This document shows, piece after piece, positions 1-6,543 of a stretch of 64,000 bases of DNA; positions within the stretch are counted from its first letter, which is position 1; each line of letters starts with the position of its first letter. The stretch spans positions 1,756,501 through 1,820,500 of the forward strand of contig NC_011420.2 of NCBI RefSeq assembly GCF_000016185.1. The letters are read 5' to 3'. The notes beneath the pieces are model-generated. The model did not search any database. It was given only the letters and a program-made list of their open reading frames with translations, and was not told where the DNA came from. The position numbers and the translations under genes are program-made. Origin of the DNA: Rhodospirillum centenum SW (GTDB taxonomy: Bacteria; Pseudomonadota; Alphaproteobacteria; Azospirillales; Azospirillaceae).

Positions 1-499
1 AGACGGAGACGGGCACCGGGTTGACCAGCGCCCCGTCCACCAGCCACTGTCCGTCATGCTCCACCGCCGGGAACAGGCCGGGCATGGCGGCCGACGCGCG
101 CACCACGTCCAGCAGGTGACCCTCGCGCAGCCAGATCTCGCGGCCGGTGGCGATGTCCGTCGCCACGGTGGCGAAGGGGATCGGCAGCGTCTCGATGGCG
201 ATGTCGGTCTTCTCGTTGCGGAAGCGTTCGAACGCCTTCTCCACGGCCACCAGGCCGCCGCGGGAGAAGGTGATGTCGATCAGCTTCAGCAGCTCGATCA
301 TCCCCATGCCCTCGGCCCATTGCTGCAGGTCGTCGAGCTGGTCGGTCAGCCAGGCCCCCCCGACCAGCGCGCCGACGGAGGTGCCGCAGATCAGGTCGGG
401 CCGCAGCCCCTGCTCCTCCAGCGCACGCAGAATGCCGATATGGGCCCACCCTCGGGCAGCCCCGCTGCCGAGGGCGAGACCGATGCGCAGCTTGTTCAT
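1..499 (-). CDS. Patatin-like phospholipase (RssA/YchK type), C-terminus beyond left edge
   Basis: This is a serine acyl hydrolase of the patatin family, probably acting on membrane phospholipid or another acyl ester. Reading from the ATG at 499, the first 166 residues show the glycine-rich oxyanion motif GSGAARG at residues 9-15 and the nucleophile elbow GTSVG at 39-43, with Ser41 as nucleophile. A DGA segment near residue 158 fits the Asp of the Ser-Asp dyad. There is no signal peptide, so a cytoplasmic or inner-membrane location is likely. The frame is still open at base 1, so about half the protein is missing. The family is secure; the substrate is unknown. Confidence 0.85.
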   Translation of the reverse strand, partial: MNKLRIGLALGSGAARGWAHIGILRALEEQGLRPDLICGTSVGALVGGAWLTDQLDDLQQWAEGMGMIELLKLIDITFSRGGLVAVEKAFERFRNEKTDIAIETLPIPFATVATDIATGREIWLREGHLLDVVRASAAMPGLFPAVEHDGQWLVDGALVNPVPVSV

Positions 500-597
500 G
501 ATCGACGCCTATTCTCCGGACGGTCAGCCCCCCGGCGCTTGCGCGAAGGTGGGGGCACGGGCGATAACCTAACGCGATTTAAGCGAAGGGATGTTCC

Positions 598-1491
598 ATG
601 CGCCATCTTCTCGCTGCGCTGCTGTGGCCGGTGCTGCTGACAGCCTGCATCGTCGGCTACGGCATCGGCTGGGCCGCGGGCCGGCCCGTCCTGGCCTTCA
701 ACCTGACCTATTTCGGGCTGGCCGCGGTGCTGCTGGTGCTGGAGCGGCTGATGCCCTTCGAGCGCGGCTGGGCCCGGTCGGACGGGCAGATCTTCAACGA
801 CATCGGCCACACCGCCCTGAACAAGGGGATCGGTCAGGCCATCGCCGCGTCGGCCGCGCTGGCCGGGGTGGCGGAGGCCGGGCCGGTCGAGGCCGGCGGC
901 TTCTGGCCGGGCGGCTGGCCGCTGGCGGCGCAGGTGGCGCTGGGCCTGCTGGTGGCGGAGTTCGGGCTCTACTGGGCGCACCGGCTGGCGCATGAGTGGC
1001 CGGCGGCGTGGCGCTGGCATGCCGTCCACCACAGCGTTACCCGGCTCTGGGTCGTCAACACCGGGCGCTTCCACTTCCTGGACTCCCTCTGGAAGACCTC
1101 CTTCGCCCTGGTGCTGGCGCTGGCCGTGGGCGCGCCGAAGGACGTGATCCTCTGGGTGCTGGCGATCACCACCTATGTCGGCTTCATGACCCACTGCAAT
1201 GTGGACATGCGCTGCGGCCCGCTGAACTGGGTGTTCAGCACGCCGGAGCTGCACCGCTGGCACCACAGCCGCGACCCGGCGGAGGGCAACCGGAACTATG
1301 GCGAGAACCTGATCCTCTGGGACGTGGTGTTCGGCACCCGCTACCTGCCCGACCGCCGGCCGCCGGCCGGGATCGGTTGCGACGACCCGGTGCCGGCGGG
1401 GTTCCTGGGCCAGCTCGCCTATCCGTTCCGGGCGTGGGCAGGCCGGACAGGGGCGGGCCGGACGGAAGCCGCGCGCGACGGGGCGGACTGA
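598..1491 (+). CDS. Sterol desaturase / fatty acid hydroxylase family membrane protein
   Basis: This is a 297-residue integral membrane di-iron protein of the fatty acid hydroxylase superfamily. It has the three histidine clusters that bind the iron pair: HRLAH near residues 128-132, HAVHH near 141-145 and HRWHH near 219-223. Hydrophobic segments lie at residues 1-30, 38-55 and around 110-128 and 165-200. The ATG at 598 follows a purine-rich stretch, AAGGGA, and is the only sensible start. It is transcribed divergently from the patatin gene with about 100 bp between them. The true substrate (fatty acid, sterol-like lipid or carotenoid) cannot be told from sequence. Confidence 0.85.
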   Translation: MRHLLAALLWPVLLTACIVGYGIGWAAGRPVLAFNLTYFGLAAVLLVLERLMPFERGWARSDGQIFNDIGHTALNKGIGQAIAASAALAGVAEAGPVEAGGFWPGGWPLAAQVALGLLVAEFGLYWAHRLAHEWPAAWRWHAVHHSVTRLWVVNTGRFHFLDSLWKTSFALVLALAVGAPKDVILWVLAITTYVGFMTHCNVDMRCGPLNWVFSTPELHRWHHSRDPAEGNRNYGENLILWDVVFGTRYLPDRRPPAGIGCDDPVPAGFLGQLAYPFRAWAGRTGAGRTEAARDGAD

Positions 1492-1537
1492 CCGCCCCCC
1501 TTTACGCCGCCACGCCTACGCCCCGCCCCCGCCCCGC

Positions 1538-2752
1538 CTACGCCGCCATGCCGCAGGCGTGGCCGCTGCTCCAGGCCCACTGGAAATTGTAGCCGCCCAG
1601 CCAGCCGGTGACGTCCACCGCCTCCCCGATGGCGAAGAGGCCGGGAACCGCCTTCGCCTCCAGGGTGCGGGAGGAGAGCGCCGCCGTGTCGATCCCGCCC
1701 ACCGTCACCTCCGCCGTGCGGTAGCCCTCCGTCCCCGCCGGCCGCACCGTCCAGGCATGCAGGAAGCCGGCCAGGGCCGCCAGCTCGCGGTCGGGCATCT
1801 GCGCCATCGGGCGCCCCGTGACGCCCTGGGCGGGCAGCTCCGCCTCCAGCAGCCGTTCGGCGAAGCGGCGGGGCAGCAGCTCCGCCAGCACGGTCTTCAG
1901 CTCGGCCCGGGGGCGGCCGCGCTTCAGATCCTTCAGATGGGCCAGCAGGTCGCGGTCCGGCGACAGGTCGATCACCACCGGATCGCCCTCCCGCCAGTAG
2001 CTGGAGACCTGGAGGATGGAGGGACCGGAGAGGCCGCGGTGGGTCAGCAGCAGCGCCTCGCGGAAGCGCGCACCGTTGCAGGAGACGGCGCCGTCCAGCG
2101 CGATGCCGGACAGATCCTGCGTCCGGGCCAGATCGTCGGGTGCGAAGGTGAAGGGCACCAGCCCCGGCCGCGGCGCCACCAGCGGCAGTCCGAACTGGCG
2201 GGCGACGCGGTGGGCGAAGTCGGTCGCCCCCATCTTCGGGATGGAGAGGCCGCCGGTGGCGAGCACCAGGCTGTCCGCCGTGAAGCGCCCCTGCCCCGTC
2301 TCCACCAGAAAGCCGCGGCTGCTTGCGCCGTCGCTGCCGTCCGGCCGGGACACCGCATCCACCCGGCAGCCCAGCCGGATCGTCACGTCCGCGTCCGCCG
2401 CCTCGGCCAGCAGCATGGTCACGATATCCGCGGCCGAGCGGTCGCAGAAGAGCTGGCCCAGCTTCTTCTCGTGCCAGGGGATGCCGTGCCGTTCCACCAG
2501 CGCCAGGAAGTCGTGCGGCGTGTGCCGCTTCAGCGCCGAGATGGCGAAGTGCGGGTTGGCGGAGAGGAAGCGGCGCGGCTCCGCCTCCAGGTTCGTGAAG
2601 TTGCAGCGCCCGCCGCCGGAGATGAGGATCTTCTTCCCCGCCGCGTCGGCATGGTCGAGCACCAGCACCCGCCGGCCACGGCGGCCGGCGAAGATGGCGG
2701 CATAGAGCCCGGCGGCGCCGGCCCCGATGATGAGGACGTCGGAATGGGTCAC
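1538..2752 (-). CDS. HI0933/YhiN-family flavoprotein (NAD(P)/FAD-dependent oxidoreductase)
   Basis: This 404-residue flavoprotein belongs to the HI0933/YhiN (BaiN-like) family. The FAD-binding Rossmann motif GAGAAG is at residues 10-15, followed by the family signature ISGGGRCNFTN. A second conserved segment, ATGGLSIPKMG, lies mid-protein, and the C-terminal GGYNFQWAW block is typical. I chose the GTG at 2752 because it puts the dinucleotide fold at the extreme N-terminus; the same frame stays open to 3073 but that extension has no family character and overlaps two genes. The physiological reaction of most members is unknown. The antitoxin gene lies 14 bp upstream on the same strand, so read-through from the brnT promoter is possible. 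Confidence 0.85.
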   Translation of the reverse strand: MTHSDVLIIGAGAAGLYAAIFAGRRGRRVLVLDHADAAGKKILISGGGRCNFTNLEAEPRRFLSANPHFAISALKRHTPHDFLALVERHGIPWHEKKLGQLFCDRSAADIVTMLLAEAADADVTIRLGCRVDAVSRPDGSDGASSRGFLVETGQGRFTADSLVLATGGLSIPKMGATDFAHRVARQFGLPLVAPRPGLVPFTFAPDDLARTQDLSGIALDGAVSCNGARFREALLLTHRGLSGPSILQVSSYWREGDPVVIDLSPDRDLLAHLKDLKRGRPRAELKTVLAELLPRRFAERLLEAELPAQGVTGRPMAQMPDRELAALAGFLHAWTVRPAGTEGYRTAEVTVGGIDTAALSSRTLEAKAVPGLFAIGEAVDVTGWLGGYNFQWAWSSGHACGMAA

Positions 2753-2766
2753 GGGAGAAGAAGGCC

Positions 2767-3141
2767 CTATTCGGCCGCGGAGGCGAGGAGCCGGCGGAGG
2801 GTTTCGGGATCGCGCTCGATGGCGAGCAGGAGGGCGCGGGCCGGCGCATCGGGGCGGCTGCGGTGCTGCTCCCAGTCGCGCAGGGTGGTGATCGGCAGTC
2901 GGAAAGCCTGGGCGAATTCCGCCTGCGTCATGCCGAGGCGCTGGCGGATCACCTTGACCCGCGAGACACGACGCATCTCCGCCAGTTGCCCGGCGGTCAA
3001 GGGCCGGGCGTCCGGATCGGAGCGGGCCGCCGCCACCACCTCCTCCTCGGAGAGGGTGGAAAGCCGGTCCCAATCGGTCCGCCCCGCGGGGGGACGGTCA
3101 CCAGGAGTCCGGGTCGCCGGCACGGTATCGCTCCTTCTCAT
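2767..3141 (-). CDS. BrnT-partner antitoxin: BrnA-like N-terminus joined to an HTH (XRE-type) domain
   Basis: This 124-residue protein begins inside the 3' end of the upstream BrnT-type toxin gene, overlapping it by 44 bp. Its first half has the acidic DWDRLSTLSEEEVVAAA pattern and a PDARPLT segment that resemble the N-terminus of BrnA antitoxins. Residues about 66-115 form a helix-turn-helix (GMTQAEFAQAFRLPITTLRD) of the XRE/NadS type, not the ribbon-helix-helix of classical BrnA. It probably neutralises the toxin through its N-terminal half and represses the operon through the HTH. The architecture is inferred by eye. Confidence 0.75.
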   Translation of the reverse strand: MRRSDTVPATRTPGDRPPAGRTDWDRLSTLSEEEVVAAARSDPDARPLTAGQLAEMRRVSRVKVIRQRLGMTQAEFAQAFRLPITTLRDWEQHRSRPDAPARALLLAIERDPETLRRLLASAAE

Positions 3142-3385
3142 CGCGGGTCGCCCGGCGGGCCGACAGGATGCGGCAGGTCTCTTCCTCGTTCACCGTGGTG
3201 ACAACGAAAAGGATGCCGCCTGCCGCAGCCCCGATCGTCTGGACCCGCTCCTCGCCATAGGCGAAGCGATCGTCGATCCGCTCCAGGCGGTCAGGGTCTT
3301 CCAGGGCCGGGATCGCATCCCCGAAGCAGACACCGTGCTTTCGCCGGTTCGCTTCAGCCTTCTGCCGATCCCAGACGTACTGCAT
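3098..3385 (-). CDS. brnT: BrnT family (DUF497) ribonuclease toxin
   Basis: This 95-residue protein matches the BrnT/DUF497 family, RelE-fold ribonuclease toxins. Recognisable elements are the WDxxKAEANRRKHG N-terminus, the F-x-DA-x-A-LEDP block, the R-D-x-R-F-A-Y-GE segment, the VTTVNEEETCRILSARRAT core and the terminal E-x-x-Y. Length is typical. It is the first gene of a two-gene unit and overlaps the antitoxin. A 15-bp dyad sits in the spacer of its putative promoter, close enough to the ATG at 3385 that the mRNA could be leaderless. Confidence 0.85.
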   Translation of the reverse strand: MQYVWDRQKAEANRRKHGVCFGDAIPALEDPDRLERIDDRFAYGEERVQTIGAAAGGILFVVTTVNEEETCRILSARRATRDEKERYRAGDPDSW

Positions 3386-3391
3386 CGCCCG

Positions 3392-3420
3392 ATACTACCG
3401 GATACCGGTACTTCCTGCAA
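3392..3420 (-). promoter_or_regulatory. Promoter and operator of the brnT unit
   Basis: On the minus strand TTGCAG (3420-3415) and TAGTAT (3397-3392) are separated by exactly 17 bases. Most of the spacer is an inverted repeat, TACCGG-ATA-CCGGTA at 3396-3410, which overlaps the -10 by two bases. The -10 ends six bases before the brnT ATG, so transcription would begin at or within a base or two of the start codon. The layout suits autorepression by the HTH antitoxin. This is a pattern match only. Confidence 0.55.
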
Positions 3421-3441
3421 GGAGGGTTGGCCCGGCGCCCG

Positions 3442-3861
3442 TCAGTCGGGATCGACCCGGCCGCGCAGCTTCTTGACCTGGCCGCGGACGGACTTCTTCT
3501 GCATCCGCTCCCTCTGGCTGGAGCGGGTGGGACGGGTCGGGCGGCGGATGGGCTGGCGCTCGGTCGCCTTGGCGATCAGTTCCACCAGCCGGGCGCGGGC
3601 ATCCTCGCGGTTGCGCTCCTGGCTGCGGTACTTCTGCGCCGTGATGATGAGCACGCCCTCGTCCGTCATGCGCCGGCCCGCGAGCGTGCGCAGCTTCGCC
3701 TTCACCCAGTCCGGCAGCGAGGGCGAGGCGGCCACGTCGAAGCGGAGCTGCACCGCCGTCTCCACCTTGTTGACGTTCTGGCCGCCGGGACCGCCGGCGC
3801 GCAGGAAGCTCTCCTGCAGCTCGGCCTCGTCAAGGGCGATGAAGGGGGTGATCTGGAGCAT
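3442..3861 (-). CDS. arfB: Alternative ribosome-rescue factor ArfB (peptidyl-tRNA hydrolase, YaeJ)
   Basis: ArfB enters stalled ribosomes that lack a stop codon and hydrolyses the peptidyl-tRNA. The 139-residue protein carries the catalytic GGQ at residues 26-28 in the context GGPGGQNVNK. It ends in the basic tail needed to occupy the empty mRNA channel (RRPTRPTRSSQRERMQKKS and following Lys/Arg residues). There is no codon-recognition domain, which separates it from RF1 and RF2. Length is normal for the family. It is a single gene, divergent from the small membrane protein at 3987. Confidence 0.93.
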   Translation of the reverse strand: MLQITPFIALDEAELQESFLRAGGPGGQNVNKVETAVQLRFDVAASPSLPDWVKAKLRTLAGRRMTDEGVLIITAQKYRSQERNREDARARLVELIAKATERQPIRRPTRPTRSSQRERMQKKSVRGQVKKLRGRVDPD

Positions 3862-3927
3862 CGGGGCGCTTCCCTGGGCGACGCGGCACCGGCGCCCGGC
3901 CGGGCGTTGGCGCGTTACCTATACAGG

Positions 3928-3961
3928 GCCGGGACCGCGGCCGCCAAGCCGCGGTCCCGGC
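3928..3961. other. Perfect 13-bp inverted repeat (hairpin) ahead of a small ORF
   Basis: The arms 3928-3940 (GCCGGGACCGCGG) and 3949-3961 are exact complements with an 8-base loop. No T-run follows on the plus strand, so it is not a classical intrinsic terminator. It lies 26 bases before the start codon at 3987, inside the presumed 5' UTR of that gene. Confidence 0.6.
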
Positions 3962-3986
3962 ACGCCGCGGGACAGGGAGAACCGAC

Positions 3987-4121
3987 ATGACGGAGAACGG
4001 ACAGGGCCGGAACCGCCGGCCGCGGGAGGACAGGCTGGACCGCGGGGTGAAGATCTTCTACCTGGCGACACTGGCGCTGATGCTCTACGGCGCCGTGTCG
4101 GCCCTGCTGCGGCTGGCCTGA
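3987..4121 (+). CDS. Small single-span membrane protein (44 aa), unknown function
   Basis: This short frame encodes 44 residues: about 20 charged, mostly basic N-terminal residues (MTENGQGRNRRPREDR), then one hydrophobic helix from about residue 22 to the end (VKIFYLATLALMLYGAVSAL). An AGGGAGAA Shine-Dalgarno stands about 6 bases before the ATG. The positive-inside rule predicts a cytoplasmic N-terminus. I do not recognise a family. The clear ribosome-binding site and the helix favour a real gene over chance. Confidence 0.55.
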   Translation: MTENGQGRNRRPREDRLDRGVKIFYLATLALMLYGAVSALLRLA

Positions 4122-4131
4122 GGGCGGACCG

Positions 4132-5127
4132 TCACTGCCCGCCATACTCCGTCACTGCGGCCTTGACCGCCGTCGCCACATCCCCGAAGCCGTAGAGATC
4201 GGGCTCCCCCGGACAGGGGCTGGCGTTGGAGAAGACCGGTTCACCGAAGATTTCGGAAAGTTCCTGCGCCCCCTCAGCCGCGGTCTGATAGTCGGTGAGG
4301 CCGGTGCAGGACGCCGCATAGTCGATCCGGCCCTTGAACTCCGGCGTGGTTGAGGTCTGGACGAGATCGACGCAGCGGGCCTTGCGGTCGATCGTCGTAT
4401 AGGTCGGGGGCGCGGTGCCGACCCCCTTGGTCACGGCGATCAGGCGCGTGTAGATGTTGGCCTGCACGTCCTCCATCATCTCCTGCGAACAGCTCAGAGT
4501 CAGGCCGTTGTAGAAGCTGATCGCCGCCTTGTGCGCGAGGATGCTCAAGGTGAAGTTCGGCGTCTCGCTGTTCGGATCGACGTTCTTCCCGATCGCATCG
4601 TTGATCATCGCCAGCCCGTAGCCCTGGCCCTGGTAGGCCGGGACGGTACAGAGGAAATCCAGTTCCACCGTGCTGCCGCTGCGGGAATAGGCGTAGTAGC
4701 CGACCGTGTTCCCGTTGTCGGCGCACTGGTAGCGCCTGGGCTGCGTCTGCGTCCGGACCGCGGCGGCCTGCTGCGCGCCCTTGTAGGTATATTTGAGCGG
4801 ATTGTTCTTGTAGAGGAAATTATCCTCCCCATAGAGCCAGTTATCCGTGGGGTTCGTCCAGTCACCCGAACAGTTCGACTGGATGCTGGCGTCGATGGCC
4901 GTGCTGAACACCTTATACGTCTTACCGTTCTTGTCCTTCAGCACCCCCTGGTTCTGGAAATTGAAGTCGCCATCGACGGACTGCTGCACGGCCGTGCAGG
5001 TCAGCGCCGCCCGCACCGGGTCCGGCAGAAGCAGGCAGGCACCGGCCAGCAGCGCGGCCGGAAGACTGCGGATGCCAGGGCCACGCGCGGTACGCGGCGC
5101 GGGCATGGGGGTGGGTGAGGACGGCAT
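4132..5127 (-). CDS. Exported cysteine-rich protein with a GNAT acetyltransferase-like core
   Basis: This 331-residue protein has an N-terminal signal peptide (hydrophobic SLPAALLAGACLLLP, cleavage likely after VRA near residue 42). The mature part contains eight cysteines, suggesting disulphides. Around residues 155-180 the segment VELDFLCTVPAYQGQGYGLA closely resembles the acetyl-CoA-binding motif A of GNAT enzymes (Q-x-x-G-x-G). The ATG at 5127 is preferred to one 16 codons upstream because AGGAGG stands 6 bases before it. A GNAT fold outside the cytoplasm has no obvious acetyl-CoA supply, so the domain may be repurposed. Transcription appears to start about 100 bp upstream from a promoter carrying a LacI-type operator. 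Confidence 0.6.
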   Translation of the reverse strand: MPSSPTPMPAPRTARGPGIRSLPAALLAGACLLLPDPVRAALTCTAVQQSVDGDFNFQNQGVLKDKNGKTYKVFSTAIDASIQSNCSGDWTNPTDNWLYGEDNFLYKNNPLKYTYKGAQQAAAVRTQTQPRRYQCADNGNTVGYYAYSRSGSTVELDFLCTVPAYQGQGYGLAMINDAIGKNVDPNSETPNFTLSILAHKAAISFYNGLTLSCSQEMMEDVQANIYTRLIAVTKGVGTAPPTYTTIDRKARCVDLVQTSTTPEFKGRIDYAASCTGLTDYQTAAEGAQELSEIFGEPVFSNASPCPGEPDLYGFGDVATAVKAAVTEYGGQ

Positions 5128-5236
5128 GGGGACCTCCTGTCGCAAGGATTCCGGGCTGGGAACGTCCGGGCGCACGGCCGCGGCGGCGCCAGGGGAGCCC
5201 CGGCGCGCAAAGTGAGTACAAGTATTCGATTAGGCA

Positions 5237-5266
5237 ATTATAGTAATGAGAGCGCTCTCATTGCAA
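5237..5266 (-). promoter_or_regulatory. Promoter with LacI-family-type operator in the spacer
   Basis: On the minus strand TTGCAA (5266-5261) and a consensus TATAAT (5242-5237) are 18 bases apart. The spacer carries TGAGAGCGCTCTCA, the core of a perfect 18-bp palindrome at 5245-5262. This core matches the CG-centred dyad recognised by LacI-family sugar repressors in proteobacteria (AglR/MalR/BglR types, from memory). A repressor there would block RNA polymerase directly. A short direct repeat, CAAGTATT, flanks the palindrome at 5219 and 5264. No LacI-family gene is in the window. Confidence 0.65.
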
Positions 5267-5351
5267 GTATTTTTCTCCGGCGGATAAACCTGTAGGCGGT
5301 ATCCGCCGGCGTGCCGTTGCCCAGGCCCGGACCGCGCGCCATCTGAGGGGA

Positions 5352-5816
5352 ATGAAGCCCGCCCCTTCCCTCATCGCCGTCCTGGCGGCCCTGATGGCCC
5401 TGACCGCTGCCCTGCCGGCCGCGGCGCAGAACCCGCTGCTGGACCCGCCGGGCACCAGCACCGGCCGGCGGCCGGCGGCGCCGTCCGTTCTGGAGCAGGA
5501 GCGGGCACGGAGCTACCGCAACCAGGTCGGCCCGGACCTGCGCGAGCGGGAGCGGCTGGATGCGCTGGGCCGGCTGGACCCGATCGAGCGGCGGGAGACG
5601 GACGAACTGCGCCGCAGCCTGTACCGCCAGGACCAGGCGGTGCGGCCACCGCCGCCCCTGGCCCCCACGGACAGGCAACTGGACTCCACCCTGCGGCCGG
5701 AGCCGCTGCCCGGCACCGGCTATCCGCCGCCGCGGCTGGGCCGGGGCGGGGCGACGCTGGAGCGCTCACTGAGCCGGACACCGCCGCGCAAACCGTCTCC
5801 GCCGCCGGAACGGTGA
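5352..5816 (+). CDS. Predicted exported proline/arginine-rich protein, unknown function
   Basis: A 154-residue protein with a clear Sec signal peptide (residues 1-25, SLIAVLAALMALTAALPAAA, cut before QNP). The mature part is low-complexity and rich in Pro, Arg and Leu, with an ERARSYRNQVGPDLRERERL stretch likely to be helical. I recognise no domain. It is probably periplasmic. It is transcribed away from the exported GNAT-like gene, sharing a roughly 220-bp divergent region with it. Confidence 0.55.
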   Translation: MKPAPSLIAVLAALMALTAALPAAAQNPLLDPPGTSTGRRPAAPSVLEQERARSYRNQVGPDLRERERLDALGRLDPIERRETDELRRSLYRQDQAVRPPPPLAPTDRQLDSTLRPEPLPGTGYPPPRLGRGGATLERSLSRTPPRKPSPPPER

Positions 5817-5909
5817 CGGCCGGAGAACGGCGGGCACCCGGAACGAACGGCTGCCGGAAGGGTTAAAGGCATCAGGCCGCGTCACCGGAAACAAAGACAG
5901 AGGGGAGAC

Positions 5910-6071
5910 ATGGACGTCCTGCGCATCGTGCTTGCCATCCTGCTGCCACCGCTGGGGGTCTTCCTCCAGGTCGGCATCGGGCTGCATGTCTGGATCAACA
6001 TCCTGCTCACGATCCTGGGCTATATTCCCGGCATCATCCATGCGATCTGGGTGATCGTCTCCGTCCGCTGA
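5910..6071 (+). CDS. YqaE/Pmp3 family small membrane protein (UPF0057)
   Basis: This 53-residue protein is almost entirely two hydrophobic helices joined by a short turn, with the family signature LLPPLGVFLQVG at residues 11-22 and the conserved NILLTILGYIPGIIHAIWV block at 30-48. Members are proteolipids of the inner membrane linked to ion and stress tolerance in plants, yeast and bacteria. GAGGGGAGA precedes the ATG at the right distance. It lies 19 bp upstream of the DUF4112 gene and is likely cotranscribed with it. Confidence 0.9.
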   Translation: MDVLRIVLAILLPPLGVFLQVGIGLHVWINILLTILGYIPGIIHAIWVIVSVR

Positions 6072-6090
6072 CCGGCCTGCCCGAACCGCC

Positions 6091-6486
6091 ATGGCCCACC
6101 ACCGTCCGCACCGCGTCGATCCTGCGGCCATCGCACACCTGCGCGACCTGTCCCACCTGCTCGATTCGCGCTGGACCATCCCGGGCACGGGCATCCGCTT
6201 CGGCCTGGACGGCGTCGCCAGCATCGTGCCCGTCGTGGGCGATTCGCTGACGGGCGTCGTCTCCGCCTACATCGTCTGGCAGGCGCGGCGGATGGGCGTA
6301 CCGGGATCGACCCTGGCGCGCATGGTCTGGAATGTCGGGGTGGACTGGGCCGTGGGCTCCATCCCGGTGGTCGGCACGGTGTTCGACGTGGCCTTCAAGG
6401 CCAACCGGAAGAACATGGCGCTGCTGAACCGCCATCTGGACACGTTCGAGGATCTGGCGGCCGAGCGGCAGCGGATCGGACCGTAG
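6091..6486 (+). CDS. DUF4112 domain-containing membrane protein
   Basis: This 131-residue protein fits the DUF4112 family: an N-terminal helix (LRDLSHLLDSRWTIPGTGIRFGLD), a hydrophobic IVPVVGDSLTGVVSAYIV segment at about residues 45-62, and a second glycine/hydrophobic helix around WAVGSIPVVGTVFDVAFKAN that ends in the conserved F-K-A-N-x-x-N. The family has no assigned function. It follows the YqaE gene closely, and both encode small inner-membrane proteins. Confidence 0.85.
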   Translation: MAHHRPHRVDPAAIAHLRDLSHLLDSRWTIPGTGIRFGLDGVASIVPVVGDSLTGVVSAYIVWQARRMGVPGSTLARMVWNVGVDWAVGSIPVVGTVFDVAFKANRKNMALLNRHLDTFEDLAAERQRIGP

Positions 6487-6543
6487 CCGGCCGGGCGGCG
6501 GAACCCGCTGGCGCGCGGCCGGTCGCTGCGCTACATCGGCGGC

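Noticed and set aside
2753-3073. N-terminal extension of the HI0933-type flavoprotein
   Set aside because: It overlaps the antitoxin gene in another frame and would bury the FAD motif 115 residues into the protein.
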